A model generated the notes under the pieces. That model worked only from the letters and a program-made list of their open reading frames with translations, was not told the origin of the DNA and made no database searches. 64,000 nucleotides of DNA from Paenibacillus sp. FSL H8-0079 (GTDB lineage Bacteria; Bacillota; Bacilli; Paenibacillales; Paenibacillaceae), in NCBI RefSeq assembly GCF_037991315.1, contig NZ_CP150300.1:1426001-1490000 (forward strand), written 5' to 3'. Each line of letters begins with the position of its first letter. Position 1 is the first letter of the stretch. Both the position numbers and the translations under genes were made by a program. Shown here piece by piece: positions 25,177-35,315 of the stretch.

Positions 25177-27459
25177 ATGAAATCTTTATCCGTGTTTTTC
25201 AAGGATGTGGGATCGGCCGTGAGAAACCCGAAGGTGTTGATCCCTGTTATTGCAATTATGTTTATACCGATCCTGTATAGTGGCATCTATCTGGCAGCCT
25301 ATTGGGACCCGTATGGTCATGTGGATGAGATGCCGGTTGCCGTTGTCAATCTGGATAAAGGTGCTGAGCTGGAGGGCAAATCCCTCCATGTAGGTAGTGA
25401 TCTGGTGGATGAGCTGAAGAAAAATGCAGATTTCAAATGGGATTTTGTCAGTGCCAGTCAAGCTAAAGAAGGCATGAGTAATGACAAATATTATATGCAA
25501 ATTACAATTCCGGAGAACTTTTCATCCCAAGCAACAACGTTGCTCGATGACAAGCCAGAGCCGGCTGATCTGATCTATGAACCCAATGGCAATTATAGCT
25601 TTGTGGGTGCACAGATCGGTAAGACTGCCATTAAAGATCTGAAAGCGAAGGTCTCGGCCAAAGTTACGGAATCCTATGCAGAGACATTGCTCGATAAGTT
25701 CTCCGAGGTATCTGATGGTTTAGCGGAGGCAGGCGACGGAGCAGGGGAACTGAATACGGGTGCAGGTAAACTGGATGATGGTGCAGTGAAGCTGAAGGAT
25801 AATTTGGCGAAGCTCGCATCTGGAACGCTTGAACTTCAGGAAGGACTTTCTCCATTAAGTGATGGCGTTAATGCATTGCATACGGGGGCGACCAAGCTTG
25901 AGAGTGGAACATCGAACCTCGTCTCCGGTTTGCAACAGCTTCAGGCAGCCGCTTCGAGCCAGCTTCAGAGCGGAGCTGATCAGTTGACGGATGGCAGTGC
26001 CAAGCTGGAAACGGGACTGCAGTCCTCACTGGATGGCACAGGTAAGCTGCAAGTTGGCTTGCAATCGTCCGAACAGGGCAGTGCCAAGCTGTCCGAAGGG
26101 CTGCAAACGGCCGTTCAGGGCAGCGGTACACTGGCAACAGGCCTGCAATCGGCTGTAGATGGCAGCTCCAAGGTTGCTGATGGCGCACAGGGCGTAGAAG
26201 CCGGATTGAAACAGCTCGCTGCATCGAACCCGGAACTGGCTGAAAATGCGGATGTACAGAAACTGCTTGCGGCAAGTGAAGCTGTTGCTGATGGCAGTGC
26301 GCAATTGCATGAGAGCGAGCAGAAGCTGGCACAGGGTGCAGATCAGTTGCATCAGGGTAACCAGCAACTGGCTGCGGGTGCAGCCGAGCTTCATGGAGGT
26401 CAGGAGCAACTTCTAGCTGGTGCGAACCAGCTGCTGGATGGCCAGAAGCAATTACTGGCTGGTGCCGGACAGCTTAGTCAAGGAGGCGCGAAGCTCTCTG
26501 ATGGCCTGAAGCAGTTTAGCGGCAAACTGGGCGATGCTGCAAGTGGCGGTACATTGCTTGCGGATGGTGCCAAGCAGCTGGATACAGGTACAACAGCTTT
26601 GCAAACGGGTGTAGGTAAACTCAGTGGTGGCGTTAGTTCACTAACCGATGGTTCCAAGCAACTGGGTGATGGCGCAGGCAAACTGGCTGACGGCCTTACT
26701 GAATTAAAAGATGGTTCTAGTGAACTGGCCACCAAGTTGAATGATGCCGCACAGAAAACATCCGAAGTTAAGAAAACGGATGATGTGGTGAACATGTTTG
26801 CTGAACCTGTCAACTCTTCGGAGAACACAGCAGAGAACGTGAGCAATTATGGTACAGGATTGACACCATTCTTCCTGTCCATCGGTCTGTTCGTGGGATC
26901 GTTAATTTCGACAATAGTATTGAAAATGCGGGAAACGTCCGTACCTGGTGCAACAGGCTGGAATCGTTTTGTTAGCCGGACACTGGTATTTGGCTCCGTG
27001 AGCATTTTCCAATCGGTTATCGTGGCCAGCTTCATGTTATACGGTCTTGGACTGGAGACGCACAGCGTCGGGTTGTTCTATCTGTTCACCATTATTACGG
27101 GGCTGACCTTCATGTTTATTGTTCAGGCACTTGTAACTTGGCTGGATCTGCCTGGACGTTATGTTGTCATTCTGCTGCTGGTCTTCCAGCTTGCGGCTAG
27201 CGCAGGTACTTTCCCTGTAGAACTGATTCCATCATGGCTTCAAGCATTTAGTCCTTGGTTGCCAATGACACACAGCATTATGGGCTTCAAGGCTGTTGTA
27301 TCGAGTGGCAATCTGGATGTGATGTGGCATCAGGCAGGAATTCTTAGTATCTATGCGGGTGTATCCATCGTGTTGACGCTGGCCTACTTCCTCTGGAATG
27401 GCAGACGTCCGAAAAAAGAAGTCGAACGGGCTGATTCTGGTCAAGTTGTGACGGCATAA
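25177..27459 (+). CDS. YhgE/Pip family membrane protein (ABC-2-like)
   Basis: 760 residues. I start at ATG 25177, which follows AAGGGGAGAA; the longer frame from 25087 lacks a site. The N-terminal YhgE/Pip region holds one membrane span (about residues 20-42) and the segment DPYGHVDEMPVAVVNLD. Residues about 180-540 are a long string of degenerate repeats of the type L-x2-G-x3-L-x2-G (for example AGKLDDGAVKLKDNLAKLASG), predicted to form an extended extracellular rod. The C-terminal part (about 570-745) has five or so membrane spans of the ABC2_membrane type. Relatives include phage-infection protein Pip and the EsaA/YukE-secretion-associated proteins; function here is unknown. Confidence 0.88.
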   Translation: MKSLSVFFKDVGSAVRNPKVLIPVIAIMFIPILYSGIYLAAYWDPYGHVDEMPVAVVNLDKGAELEGKSLHVGSDLVDELKKNADFKWDFVSASQAKEGMSNDKYYMQITIPENFSSQATTLLDDKPEPADLIYEPNGNYSFVGAQIGKTAIKDLKAKVSAKVTESYAETLLDKFSEVSDGLAEAGDGAGELNTGAGKLDDGAVKLKDNLAKLASGTLELQEGLSPLSDGVNALHTGATKLESGTSNLVSGLQQLQAAASSQLQSGADQLTDGSAKLETGLQSSLDGTGKLQVGLQSSEQGSAKLSEGLQTAVQGSGTLATGLQSAVDGSSKVADGAQGVEAGLKQLAASNPELAENADVQKLLAASEAVADGSAQLHESEQKLAQGADQLHQGNQQLAAGAAELHGGQEQLLAGANQLLDGQKQLLAGAGQLSQGGAKLSDGLKQFSGKLGDAASGGTLLADGAKQLDTGTTALQTGVGKLSGGVSSLTDGSKQLGDGAGKLADGLTELKDGSSELATKLNDAAQKTSEVKKTDDVVNMFAEPVNSSENTAENVSNYGTGLTPFFLSIGLFVGSLISTIVLKMRETSVPGATGWNRFVSRTLVFGSVSIFQSVIVASFMLYGLGLETHSVGLFYLFTIITGLTFMFIVQALVTWLDLPGRYVVILLLVFQLAASAGTFPVELIPSWLQAFSPWLPMTHSIMGFKAVVSSGNLDVMWHQAGILSIYAGVSIVLTLAYFLWNGRRPKKEVERADSGQVVTA

Positions 27460-27549
27460 GTCCAACCGGATCTTCAGCAACGTGAGATTTACGAAAAAAA
27501 ACTTTATTTTCATGTAGCGAAATTATGCAATATAGTAGTCAAATAGTGC

Positions 27550-27590
27550 AAATAGCCTGCGGCCCCAAAATGGGGTTGCAGGCTATTTTG
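27550..27590. terminator. Strong terminator after the yhgE-like gene
   Basis: AAATAGCCTGCGGCCCCA (27550-27567) pairs with TGGGGTTGCAGGCTATTT (27571-27588), one G-T pair; T and A tracts flank it. Confidence 0.92.
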
Positions 27591-27708
27591 TATACAAATG
27601 CATAGAGAAGCAAAGATTCGCTGGATCAAGCGGTGACAATTTGGTGGAATAATGGATAAACACAGGCTGCATATGGAACGATTTTCTTCTGTCAGCAATT
27701 TAATTCAG

Positions 27709-27736
27709 TTGTACTCTGGCTTAAAAAGTGTATAAT
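27709..27736 (+). promoter_or_regulatory. Candidate gltB promoter
   Basis: TTGTAC (27709-27714), 16 bases, TATAAT (27731-27736). It would give a leader near 390 nt before the gltB start. Confidence 0.5.
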
Positions 27737-28131
27737 TATTCGAAAAAGAGATGAATTTAAACGTCATTACAGTAAAGCTGTACTGCAAAACATTTCTTAT
27801 CAGAGGTATTAAAAAGTTTAAATTGCGCTGATGTTAGGTCGGTGTTAAAATAATAGAACTATATCAAAAAACGTCGCTCCTTATCAGTAGCCGTGCCAGC
27901 GGCTGCGTGTTGATTTATACATGCTGTTTGCCGGATCGTCCGGATCAGCTCATCTCATTTAATGGCTTCTGCCCAATAGCAGGCACATACTTTTGACAGT
28001 CTCATGCTGTCGCCTCTTCTATCTAGCAGGCTCTATCGCAAGCGAAAGGCCAGCTCCTCCCGTTTCATTGTTGCCTGTTGCCTATGTTCTTGATCTTTCC
28101 GAAATACTTCATTATAGAAAGGTTGCGTTCC

Positions 28132-31100
28132 ATGAGACACATCGGATTACCTCCAAAACAGGGTCTGTATGACCCGCAGTTCGAAAAAGACGCATGCGGA
28201 ATGGGTTTTGTTGCCAACATCAAAGGAGTACCTTCACACGATATCGTTAGTCAGGCACTGACTATGCTTAGTAACATGGAGCACCGTGGAGGACAGGGAA
28301 GTGAACCGAATTCCGGTGACGGAGCAGGTATCCTGATTCAGATTCCACATCGTTTTTTTGCACAGGAAGCGGAACGCCTTGGTTTTGTATTGCCTGAACA
28401 GGGATTCTATGGCGTAGGGATGTTGTTCCTTTCCCAGGACCCTGCCATTCGCAGTGCGCATGAAGAGAGCCTTAAGAAGATTATTGAAGAAGAAGGTCAG
28501 ACGTTCCTGGGTTTCCGGGATGTTCCTACTTTTGATGAAATGCTGGGCCGTTCTGCACTTGCAGCGAAACCTTATGTACGTCAGGTGTTCATTGGAAGAT
28601 CCACAGATGTGAAGGATGAGCTTGGATTCGAGCGTAAGTTGTATGTTATTCGCAGACGCGCTGAGCTGGCTATTCGTTATTCGGCAGATGAAGCAGAAGG
28701 TGGTTCATTCTACCTTCCGAGCATGTCTTGTCGCAAAATTGTATATAAAGGCATGCTGACAACTGAGCAAGTTGGCGGGTTCTATCTGGATCTACAGGAA
28801 GAACTCGTGGAATCGGCCATTGGACTTGTGCATTCCCGTTTCAGTACCAACACCTTCCCAAGCTGGGAACGTGCCCACCCGTATCGTTTCATGATCCACA
28901 ACGGTGAGATCAACACGATGCGTGGTAACGTGAACTGGATGCATGCTAGGCAGTCCTTGTTCGAGAGCGAGTTGTTCGGTAACGACATCGCAAAAGTAAA
29001 ACCGGTCATCAATCCGGACGGTTCGGATACAGCCATGTTCGATAACACGCTGGAGTTCCTGTATCTGAGCGGTCGTTCCCTGCCACACGTGGCGATGATG
29101 ATGGTTCCTGAACCTTGGAGCACAGATGAGGGCATGGACCCTGCCAAAAAGGCATTTTATGAATATCACAGCACAATGATGGAGCCTTGGGATGGACCAG
29201 CAGCAATGGCCTTTACAGATGGTTTGCAAATTGGTGCAACACTCGACCGTAATGGATTGCGTCCAGCTCGTTATTATGTAACCAAGGATGACCGTATTAT
29301 CTTGTCCTCTGAAGTTGGGGTATTGGATATCGCACCGGAAGAGATCCTGTACAAAGACCGTCTGCGTCCAGGTCGGATGTTGCTCGTGGATACACAACAA
29401 GGCCGCATCATTGCGGATGAGGAAGTAAAAGCAATCATTGCAGCCGAGAATCCGTATCAGGATTGGCTTGATGAGCATTTGATGGATCTGAGCGAGTTGC
29501 CGGAAGCACCGGAACTTCCTGATCCAAAACATGATAACGTGACCCAGCTTCAGCTGGCATATGGTTATACATTTGAAGAGCTTCGTAAAATCCTGGAGCC
29601 TATGGCAACAACAGGTATGGAAGCTACCGGTTCGATGGGGTATGATGCACCGCTGGCTGTCCTTTCGGATCGTCCACAGCGTCTGTACAACTACTTTAAA
29701 CAGATGTTCGCGCAGGTAACCAACCCGCCAATCGATGCAATCCGTGAAGAGATTGTAACGTCTACGGCAACAACCATTGGTCCTGAGCGTAACTTGCTGA
29801 ACCCTGAACCGGAGAGCTGTCGCCAGATTCGTCTGGATACACCGGTATTGTCCAATGAAGACTTTGCGAAGATTCGCCATGTGCGTCGCCCAGGCTTCCG
29901 CTCCATGACGATTCCGATCTTCTTCACCGCTGCGGAAGGAGCAGAAGGACTTCGCAAAGCGATGGAACTTCTCTTCGAAGCTGCAGACCGTGTCATCGAC
30001 AAAGGTCATAACATTCTGATCCTGTCTGACCGTGGTGTGGACGCTGAGAATGCTGCCATTCCTGCATTGCTTGCTGTAGCAGGTCTGCATCACCATCTGA
30101 TTCGTCAGGGAACCAGAACAAAAGTCAGCATTATGCTCGAATCCGCAGAGCCGCGTGATATTCACCACTACGCATTGCTGCTGGGTTACGGTGTAAGTGC
30201 GGTGAACCCTTATCTGGCCTTTGAAACGTTGGATGACATGATTCAGCAAGGGTTGCTGCGTGGTATCTCGCATGAGAAAGCAGTGAAAAACTACATTAAA
30301 GCAGCTACCAAAGGCGTTACTAAAGTGTTGTCCAAAATGGGGATTTCTACGATTCAATCGTATCGTGGAGCTCAAATCTTCGAAGCAGTGGGTCTGAAAT
30401 CGGACTTCGTTGACCGTTACTTTACCTGGACACCTTCCCGGATCGGCGGAATTGGGTTGGAAGAAGTGGCAGCCGAAGCGTTGACACATCATAACCGTGC
30501 CTTTACGGAAAAAGACGGTAACGATAAAGTATTGGATTCCGGTGGCGATTATCAATGGCGTAACGACGGAGAAGAGCATCTGTTCAATCCGCAAACCATT
30601 CATACCCTGCAACACGCAGTACGTACTGGTGATTACAAGCTGTATAAAAAATATTCCAAGCTCGTGCAAGGTGAGAATGATCAACTGTTGACTATTCGCT
30701 CCATGCTGAAGCTGAAACCGGTTGGAGCTTCCATTCCACTCGAAGAAGTTGAATCTGTAGAAGATATCATGCGTCGTTTCAAAACGGGTGCGATGTCCTT
30801 CGGTTCGATCAGTAAAGAAGCACATGAAGATCTTGCCATTGCTATGAACCGTGTTGGTGGTAAATCGAATACCGGTGAAGGTGGAGAAGATCCGGCTCGC
30901 TTCATTAAAGATAGTAACGGGGATTCCCGTCGCAGTGCGATCAAACAGGTAGCATCCGGACGTTTCGGTGTTACATCCAACTATTTGGTTAATGCCGACG
31001 AGATTCAGATCAAAATGGCTCAGGGAGCAAAACCTGGTGAAGGTGGACAGCTGCCAGGACGTAAAGTATATCCTTGGGTTGCTGAAGTTCGTGGATCAAC

Positions 31101-32730
31101 ACCAGGCGTAGGTCTGATCTCACCACCACCACATCACGATATCTACTCGATTGAGGATTTGGCGGAGCTAATCTATGACTTGAAAAATGCCAATCCGCGT
31201 GCTGAGATCAACGTGAAGCTTGTATCGGAAGTGGGCGTAGGTACCATTGCAGCGGGTGTAGCCAAAGGCCGTGCTGATATTATCCTCGTCAGCGGTTATG
31301 ACGGTGGTACAGGTGCATCACCGCAAGGTTCGATTCGCCACGCAGGTATGCCTTGGGAACTGGGTCTTGCAGAGACGCATCAAACGTTGATGCTGAACAA
31401 CCTGCGTGACCGCGTCGTCCTCGAAACAGACGGCAAAATGTTGAACGGACGTGACCTTGCGATTGCAGCCTTGCTTGGAGCCGAAGAGTATGGTTTCTCT
31501 ACAGCACCACTCGTTGCACTTGGTTGTATCATGATGCGTGTCTGTCAAATGGATACCTGCCCAGTTGGTGTAGCGACACAGAATCCGGAGTTGCGTAAAA
31601 ATTATATGGGTGATCCAGCTCATGTGGTTAACTTCATGCGATTTGTTGCAGAAGATATGCGTGAGATTATGGCTGATCTTGGTTTCCGTACCATTCAGGA
31701 AATGGTCGGACGTACAGATTGCCTCGAAACGGTAGAAGCCGTAGATCACTGGAAGAAAAAAGGTGTGGATCTGTCTGTATTGCTGCACGTGCCTGAAATG
31801 CCGGAAGGCTCTACACGTTACCGCACACAGCATCAGAACCACCAATTGGAAGAAACGCTGGATATGCAGCAATTGCTGCCACTTGCACACTCTGCGATTG
31901 AATCCGGTCAACCGGTTGAAGCGGTACTTCCAATTACGAACGTTAACCGTGCAGTAGGTACCATTTTGGGTAGTGAGATCACACGCAAATATGGACTCGC
32001 AGGATTGCCTGAAGATACGGTTAAATTCAAATTTGTTGGCTCTGCTGGACAAAGCTTTGGGGCCTTTGTACCTAAAGGTATGACCTTGACTGTTGAAGGG
32101 GACTCCAATGACTACGTGGGTAAAGGACTGTCCGGTGGTAAACTGATCGTGATGCCTTCTCCGAAAGCAACATTCGAGGCGGAAGACAACATCATCATCG
32201 GTAACACGGCTCTCTACGGCGCAACAAGTGGTGAAGCGTATATCCGTGGTATTGCGGGTGAGCGATTTGCTGTACGTAACTCGGGCGCCAAAGTCGTCGT
32301 TGAAGGTGTCGGCGACCATGGTTGTGAGTATATGACGGGTGGACGTGTCGTTGTACTCGGCGATACAGGTCGTAACTTTGCAGCAGGGATGTCCGGAGGT
32401 ATTGCCTACGTGTATGATCCGGAAGGCACATTCCTGAAACGTTGTAATCTGGAAATGGTTCTTTTGGAGCGTATCGAAGATGTGGCTGAAAGTGCAGATC
32501 TTCGAGGCATGATTCAACGTCACGTTGCCAACACGGGAAGTGCTGCGGGTCAGCGCATTCTGGATAACTGGCAAGATGCGGTGAATCAGTTCGTTCGGGT
32601 TATTCCGAAGGACTTCAAACGCATGACAGAGCAGATTGAACGGATTCAGGCGACTGGTTTGACTGGAGAAGCAGCATTGCTCGCAGCATTTGAAGCGAAC
32701 ATGCGTGAACTTGCACGTGCTGGAGGCTAA
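28132..32730 (+). CDS. gltB: Glutamate synthase (NADPH) large subunit
   Basis: 1532 residues from ATG 28132 (AAAGG ahead); the upstream frame from 28078 is rejected. The first 21 residues are a propeptide removed to expose Cys 22 (in [14 protein letters not shown]), the nucleophile of the class II glutamine amidotransferase domain (about 22-430). The central and FMN-binding domains follow; the iron-sulfur cluster cysteines appear in [15 protein letters not shown] (near residue 1142-1156). The C-terminal GXGXG-type beta-helix (about 1290-1530) is complete. It makes two glutamate from glutamine and 2-oxoglutarate. The small subunit gene gltD, usually next door, is absent here. Confidence 0.97.
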   Translation: MRHIGLPPKQGLYDPQFEKDACGMGFVANIKGVPSHDIVSQALTMLSNMEHRGGQGSEPNSGDGAGILIQIPHRFFAQEAERLGFVLPEQGFYGVGMLFLSQDPAIRSAHEESLKKIIEEEGQTFLGFRDVPTFDEMLGRSALAAKPYVRQVFIGRSTDVKDELGFERKLYVIRRRAELAIRYSADEAEGGSFYLPSMSCRKIVYKGMLTTEQVGGFYLDLQEELVESAIGLVHSRFSTNTFPSWERAHPYRFMIHNGEINTMRGNVNWMHARQSLFESELFGNDIAKVKPVINPDGSDTAMFDNTLEFLYLSGRSLPHVAMMMVPEPWSTDEGMDPAKKAFYEYHSTMMEPWDGPAAMAFTDGLQIGATLDRNGLRPARYYVTKDDRIILSSEVGVLDIAPEEILYKDRLRPGRMLLVDTQQGRIIADEEVKAIIAAENPYQDWLDEHLMDLSELPEAPELPDPKHDNVTQLQLAYGYTFEELRKILEPMATTGMEATGSMGYDAPLAVLSDRPQRLYNYFKQMFAQVTNPPIDAIREEIVTSTATTIGPERNLLNPEPESCRQIRLDTPVLSNEDFAKIRHVRRPGFRSMTIPIFFTAAEGAEGLRKAMELLFEAADRVIDKGHNILILSDRGVDAENAAIPALLAVAGLHHHLIRQGTRTKVSIMLESAEPRDIHHYALLLGYGVSAVNPYLAFETLDDMIQQGLLRGISHEKAVKNYIKAATKGVTKVLSKMGISTIQSYRGAQIFEAVGLKSDFVDRYFTWTPSRIGGIGLEEVAAEALTHHNRAFTEKDGNDKVLDSGGDYQWRNDGEEHLFNPQTIHTLQHAVRTGDYKLYKKYSKLVQGENDQLLTIRSMLKLKPVGASIPLEEVESVEDIMRRFKTGAMSFGSISKEAHEDLAIAMNRVGGKSNTGEGGEDPARFIKDSNGDSRRSAIKQVASGRFGVTSNYLVNADEIQIKMAQGAKPGEGGQLPGRKVYPWVAEVRGSTPGVGLISPPPHHDIYSIEDLAELIYDLKNANPRAEINVKLVSEVGVGTIAAGVAKGRADIILVSGYDGGTGASPQGSIRHAGMPWELGLAETHQTLMLNNLRDRVVLETDGKMLNGRDLAIAALLGAEEYGFSTAPLVALGCIMMRVCQMDTCPVGVATQNPELRKNYMGDPAHVVNFMRFVAEDMREIMADLGFRTIQEMVGRTDCLETVEAVDHWKKKGVDLSVLLHVPEMPEGSTRYRTQHQNHQLEETLDMQQLLPLAHSAIESGQPVEAVLPITNVNRAVGTILGSEITRKYGLAGLPEDTVKFKFVGSAGQSFGAFVPKGMTLTVEGDSNDYVGKGLSGGKLIVMPSPKATFEAEDNIIIGNTALYGATSGEAYIRGIAGERFAVRNSGAKVVVEGVGDHGCEYMTGGRVVVLGDTGRNFAAGMSGGIAYVYDPEGTFLKRCNLEMVLLERIEDVAESADLRGMIQRHVANTGSAAGQRILDNWQDAVNQFVRVIPKDFKRMTEQIERIQATGLTGEAALLAAFEANMRELARAGG

Positions 32731-32779
32731 TAACTTCCTTGTTCAAGTGTAAGTGCATGAACAGGTTGTATTAAGAATA

Positions 32780-32826
32780 ATAGGAGCAATATGGTTGCCA
32801 TTTTGGCGCCATATTGCTCCTATTTG
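32780..32826 (+). terminator. Terminator after gltB
   Basis: ATAGGAGCAATATGG (32780-32794) pairs perfectly with CCATATTGCTCCTAT (32809-32823). The T tract is short (TTT). Confidence 0.75.
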
Positions 32827-32964
32827 GCTTTCGACAAAATTAGAACCCGTTCAAAAAACGTTATCGCCATGAGACGACAACATTGAGGAAGTTTCTCAAG
32901 TATAATAAGGCTAGTTTTGGAGTGCAGGGAAAGTATAAAGATAAGAGAGGTTAGAGGAATGAAT

Positions 32965-33114
32965 ATGAAGCATCCAAACAGGGGCGATCGTAAGCCGACA
33001 GGTAAACAAGTCGAAGCAACCCAGATGGACATCATGAAGGTGTTACTGCAATGCGGAATCGACCCGGAGCGTTGGAACCAATTCGTATCCTCCGTCAACA
33101 ACAAGCGTCCTTGA
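32965..33114 (+). CDS. Small hypothetical protein
   Basis: 49 residues from ATG 32965, spaced 7 bases from TTAGAGG; ATG 32959 is the alternative. A basic, disordered-looking N-terminus (KHPNRGDRKPTGKQ) is followed by an amphipathic helix with MDIMKVLLQCGIDPERW. I do not recognise the family. Support comes from the ribosome binding site, a TATAAT hexamer at 32901-32906 and a separate transcription unit between two terminators. Probably a genus-specific protein. Confidence 0.55.
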   Translation: MKHPNRGDRKPTGKQVEATQMDIMKVLLQCGIDPERWNQFVSSVNNKRP

Positions 33115-33151
33115 CACAATAGACAACCATAGAATGGAGGGAATTCAAGAC

Positions 33152-33198
33152 ACAAAAAAAGCCCAGCAGCCGGAGAGTGCATCTCTCGGGAACTGGGT
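33152..33198 (-). terminator. Terminator of the XRE-family gene (minus strand)
   Basis: Read on the minus strand: ACCCAG and an inner CCGAGAG pair with CTCTCCGG and CTGGGC, then TTTTTTT. It lies 14 bases past the stop at 33212. Confidence 0.85.
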
Positions 33199-33211
33199 CC
33201 TCTTTTCGGGT

Positions 33212-33580
33212 TTAGTCCATGCTGCGTTCCATTCGGACAAAAGCAATAAAACGACGTGCCTCTTCTTCCGTTAAGGACTTACCATCAATCATCAGATCAA
33301 AGCGCTCCAGCACTTCCTTGTCCGATAACTCCAGAGTGTCAACGAATTCACGTACGTCTTCATCCATCTCGACATCACTTTGCTTCGTACGTCCAATGAG
33401 ATAATCAATGGACACGTCAAAGATGTCGGCAAGTCTCGTTAACACTTCGAAATCCGGTTTACGTCGGTTCTTCTCGTAGTGGGAGAGAGCAGCTCTTGTA
33501 ATATGAATGGAGCTCGCAAGTTCTTCTTGAGTAAGTCCCCGCTGTTCCCTTAATTCAGCAATGCGATTTCCGTAGCTCAT
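33212..33580 (-). CDS. XRE-family transcriptional regulator
   Basis: 122 residues on the minus strand. The N-terminal helix-turn-helix (about residues 5-65) is typical: LREQRGLTQEELASSIHI, then TRAALSHYEKNRRKP and FDVSIDYLIGRT. The C-terminal ~50 residues are acidic and helical and may mediate dimerisation or partner binding. The size and layout resemble SinR/SlrR/ImmR-like repressors. It lies divergent from the EPS operon, 349 bases from its first gene, so it is a natural candidate regulator of that operon, but no binding evidence exists. Confidence 0.92.
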   Translation of the reverse strand: MSYGNRIAELREQRGLTQEELASSIHITRAALSHYEKNRRKPDFEVLTRLADIFDVSIDYLIGRTKQSDVEMDEDVREFVDTLELSDKEVLERFDLMIDGKSLTEEEARRFIAFVRMERSMD

Positions 33581-33770
33581 AAGCTATTTCCCCCTGAACG
33601 ACATCAAATATATATTGAAACAATCCTGAGCCAAGTTTTTGATCAGGGCAGCTTTCCTGCAAAAGAGTAACTCCTCATGTGTTTCCTTTAACCCATTTCC
33701 ATTTGTAAATAGGTCTGTCTAAGGACATCTCAAATTGTCGTAAATCAAAAGAACCATGTCCAAATACCGC

Positions 33771-33799
33771 TTGACATGATACGTATTGTATCGTAAATT
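33771..33799 (+). promoter_or_regulatory. EPS operon promoter
   Basis: TTGACA (33771-33776), 17-base spacer, TAAATT (33794-33799). The spacer itself holds the palindrome GATAC-GTATT-GTATC (33778-33792). It is about 130 bases before the first gene. The same hexamers and spacing occur at 54456-54484. Confidence 0.75.
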
Positions 33800-33826
33800 G
33801 GACGTATGGAGTTACAAAATGTATCA
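33778..33826. promoter_or_regulatory. Two GATAC-N5-GTATC operator-like palindromes
   Basis: Site 1 at 33778-33792 is perfect (GATAC-GTATT-GTATC) and lies between -35 and -10. Site 2 at 33812-33826 is GTTAC-AAAAT-GTATC, one mismatch. A third, perfect site occurs downstream of the matching promoter at 54493. The position is that of a repressor operator; the cognate protein is unknown. Confidence 0.65.
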
Positions 33827-33928
33827 TTTGGAATATTTTAAGTATCTCCTTGTTGCCTCCACCATATACCTGTGAGAAGGAAGTAGAGGCAGTCCATGTA
33901 GGCTAATCCATTCTAAAGGAATGAAACC

Positions 33929-34363
33929 ATGAATTCAATAATTCAAGAATGGGCTGATATGAAATTAAATGTCCATATGTACATTCAGGAGTTTCATGGG
34001 AAAATGATAGACCGCAAAAGACGTCCCGTTCTGTTACTTGGAATGGACACGCAAGCGATTACCTTCCTGAGCGACCTGAACTTGCCAGTATCATCAGAAA
34101 TGCTCATTGGTTTGGATGTTGAAGATCATCATGTATGTGTAAGACTTCACGCAAGGTTGCAATGGAAACAGCCCTTCGGAGAGCTCACAATGTATCATTC
34201 AAACTTGCATATTCAGCACGAACAGAAACTATATATAACTGGACAGTTAAACGCAATGATTACTGAAGTTCAGTTTCCAACGGTTTCCCGTTTTCAGTAT
34301 GAAAAGGCGACAGAGCAAAGGGCTCTGCAAAAAACCTATCATTACATTAATTTCACCATATAA
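33929..34363 (+). CDS. Hypothetical protein, first gene of the EPS operon
   Basis: 144 residues from ATG 33929. I do not recognise it with certainty. A central segment (RRPVLLLGMDTQAITFLSDL then LPVSSEMLIGLDVE) has the rhythm of a PilZ beta-barrel (a strand, a short loop, then a conserved small hydrophobic motif), but the RxxxR motif needed for cyclic di-GMP binding is not clear (DRKRRP is the nearest). If it is a PilZ protein it could couple c-di-GMP to polymer synthesis. It directly follows the EPS promoter and is 155 bases from cpsB. Confidence 0.6.
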   Translation: MNSIIQEWADMKLNVHMYIQEFHGKMIDRKRRPVLLLGMDTQAITFLSDLNLPVSSEMLIGLDVEDHHVCVRLHARLQWKQPFGELTMYHSNLHIQHEQKLYITGQLNAMITEVQFPTVSRFQYEKATEQRALQKTYHYINFTI

Positions 34364-34518
34364 TTCCAAGTCGAATCTTAACATTTTCTGAATAAAACAT
34401 GTACTTAACGCCATTTTACTATATTTCATAGCGTTATGCATTAGTTCTTTAACACCAAAAGCATTTGCGCAATGAATAAAAGGGCGAGGGGGATCATACT
34501 ATTTCAGGAAGTTTGGAT

Positions 34519-35277
34519 ATGGTTGAAATGCACTGCCACATATTATCCGGTCTGGATGATGGTCCTGTTCGAATGGAGCAGTCCGTTGCGATGGCTGAGA
34601 AGGCGGCAGCCTCAGGAATTACCTCCATTATTGCTACTCCGCATCACCTGAACGGGCAATACAACAATGAACCGATGGTGGTCAATCAGGCCGTGAACCT
34701 GCTTCACGCAGAACTTCGCAAACGTAACATTCGCCTGGAGATCCGTCCCGGACAGGAGATCAGGGTGCATGACAACCTGATTGGAGACTTATATGCAGGA
34801 AAGTGCTGCACACTCGCCGGAAGCCGTTACATGTTGCTGGAACTGCCCTTTGGTCATATTCCCTCACAGTTCCCCAGGATACTGCATGAATTACGAATAG
34901 CGGGAATTACCCCTATTATTGCTCATCCGGAACGCAATCGTGTCATTTTGAAGAAGCCAAAGCTGTTGGCTGATTATTTGAGTCAAGGTGGGTTATGTCA
35001 GCTCACGGCTCAATCTTTCACAGGGCTTTTCGGTCGAAAAGTTCGGCAGTGGTGTTTTCATTTTTGCAAAGAAAACGGGTTTCATTTCATTTCATCAGAT
35101 GCACATGATACGTGCAAAAGGACGTTTGCCATAAGTGAAGGAGAGCGGGTCATCGAGCGTCGATTCGGACCTGAAGCCGTCAAAAAGCTGGCAGAGAATG
35201 CATCCCACATTCTATCGAATTCGAACCTGGTCACAGAACGCTGGAAACCTCGCAAATGGCTACTGTCCATCTGGTAG
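34519..35277 (+). CDS. CpsB/CapC-type tyrosine-protein phosphatase (PHP family)
   Basis: 252 residues from ATG 34519; AGGAAG (34506-34511) is spaced for this codon rather than the TTG at 34513. The PHP metal-binding motifs are visible: EMHCHILSGLDDGP (residues 3-16), ATPHH near 39, PGQEIRVHD near 78, AHPERN near 137 and SSDAHD near 195. YwqE/CpsB enzymes are manganese-dependent phosphatases that dephosphorylate the CpsD/YwqD tyrosine kinase and so tune capsule or EPS length. The kinase and its adaptor are the next two genes. Confidence 0.92.
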   Translation: MVEMHCHILSGLDDGPVRMEQSVAMAEKAAASGITSIIATPHHLNGQYNNEPMVVNQAVNLLHAELRKRNIRLEIRPGQEIRVHDNLIGDLYAGKCCTLAGSRYMLLELPFGHIPSQFPRILHELRIAGITPIIAHPERNRVILKKPKLLADYLSQGGLCQLTAQSFTGLFGRKVRQWCFHFCKENGFHFISSDAHDTCKRTFAISEGERVIERRFGPEAVKKLAENASHILSNSNLVTERWKPRKWLLSIW

Positions 35278-35315
35278 TTACATAGGTTTGATCACAACAT
35301 ATAGGAGGAATGAAA

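Larger units (their letters stand above)
27460..28131. other. Gap and gltB leader region
   Basis: Contains the terminator at 27550-27590, a promoter at 27709-27736 and about 395 bases of possible gltB leader rich in pyrimidines. Short hairpins such as CCGGA-TCG-TCCGG near 27931 are present. I could not match it to a known riboswitch. Confidence 0.5.
33581..33928. other. Divergent control region of the EPS operon
   Basis: 348 bases between the XRE gene and the first EPS-operon gene. It contains the EPS promoter with two palindromes (33771-33826). Nothing coding is supported. Confidence 0.65.

Noticed and set aside
25730..26760. Tandem DNA repeats in the yhgE-like gene as a CRISPR or satellite array
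   Set aside because: The repetition is at protein level (L-x2-G heptad-like units) with variable DNA; no constant repeat/spacer pattern.
28792..30825. Minus-strand open frame of 677 codons inside gltB
   Set aside because: Shadow of the conserved gltB coding sequence; composition rich in His, Cys, Arg and Phe, no motif and no start signals.
31318..32574. Minus-strand open frame of 418 codons inside gltB
   Set aside because: Antisense shadow; the plus frame carries the iron-sulfur and beta-helix motifs.
34400..34440. Possible terminator between the first EPS gene and cpsB (TAACGC ... GCGTTA)
   Set aside because: Only six pairs with a large loop and no T tract.
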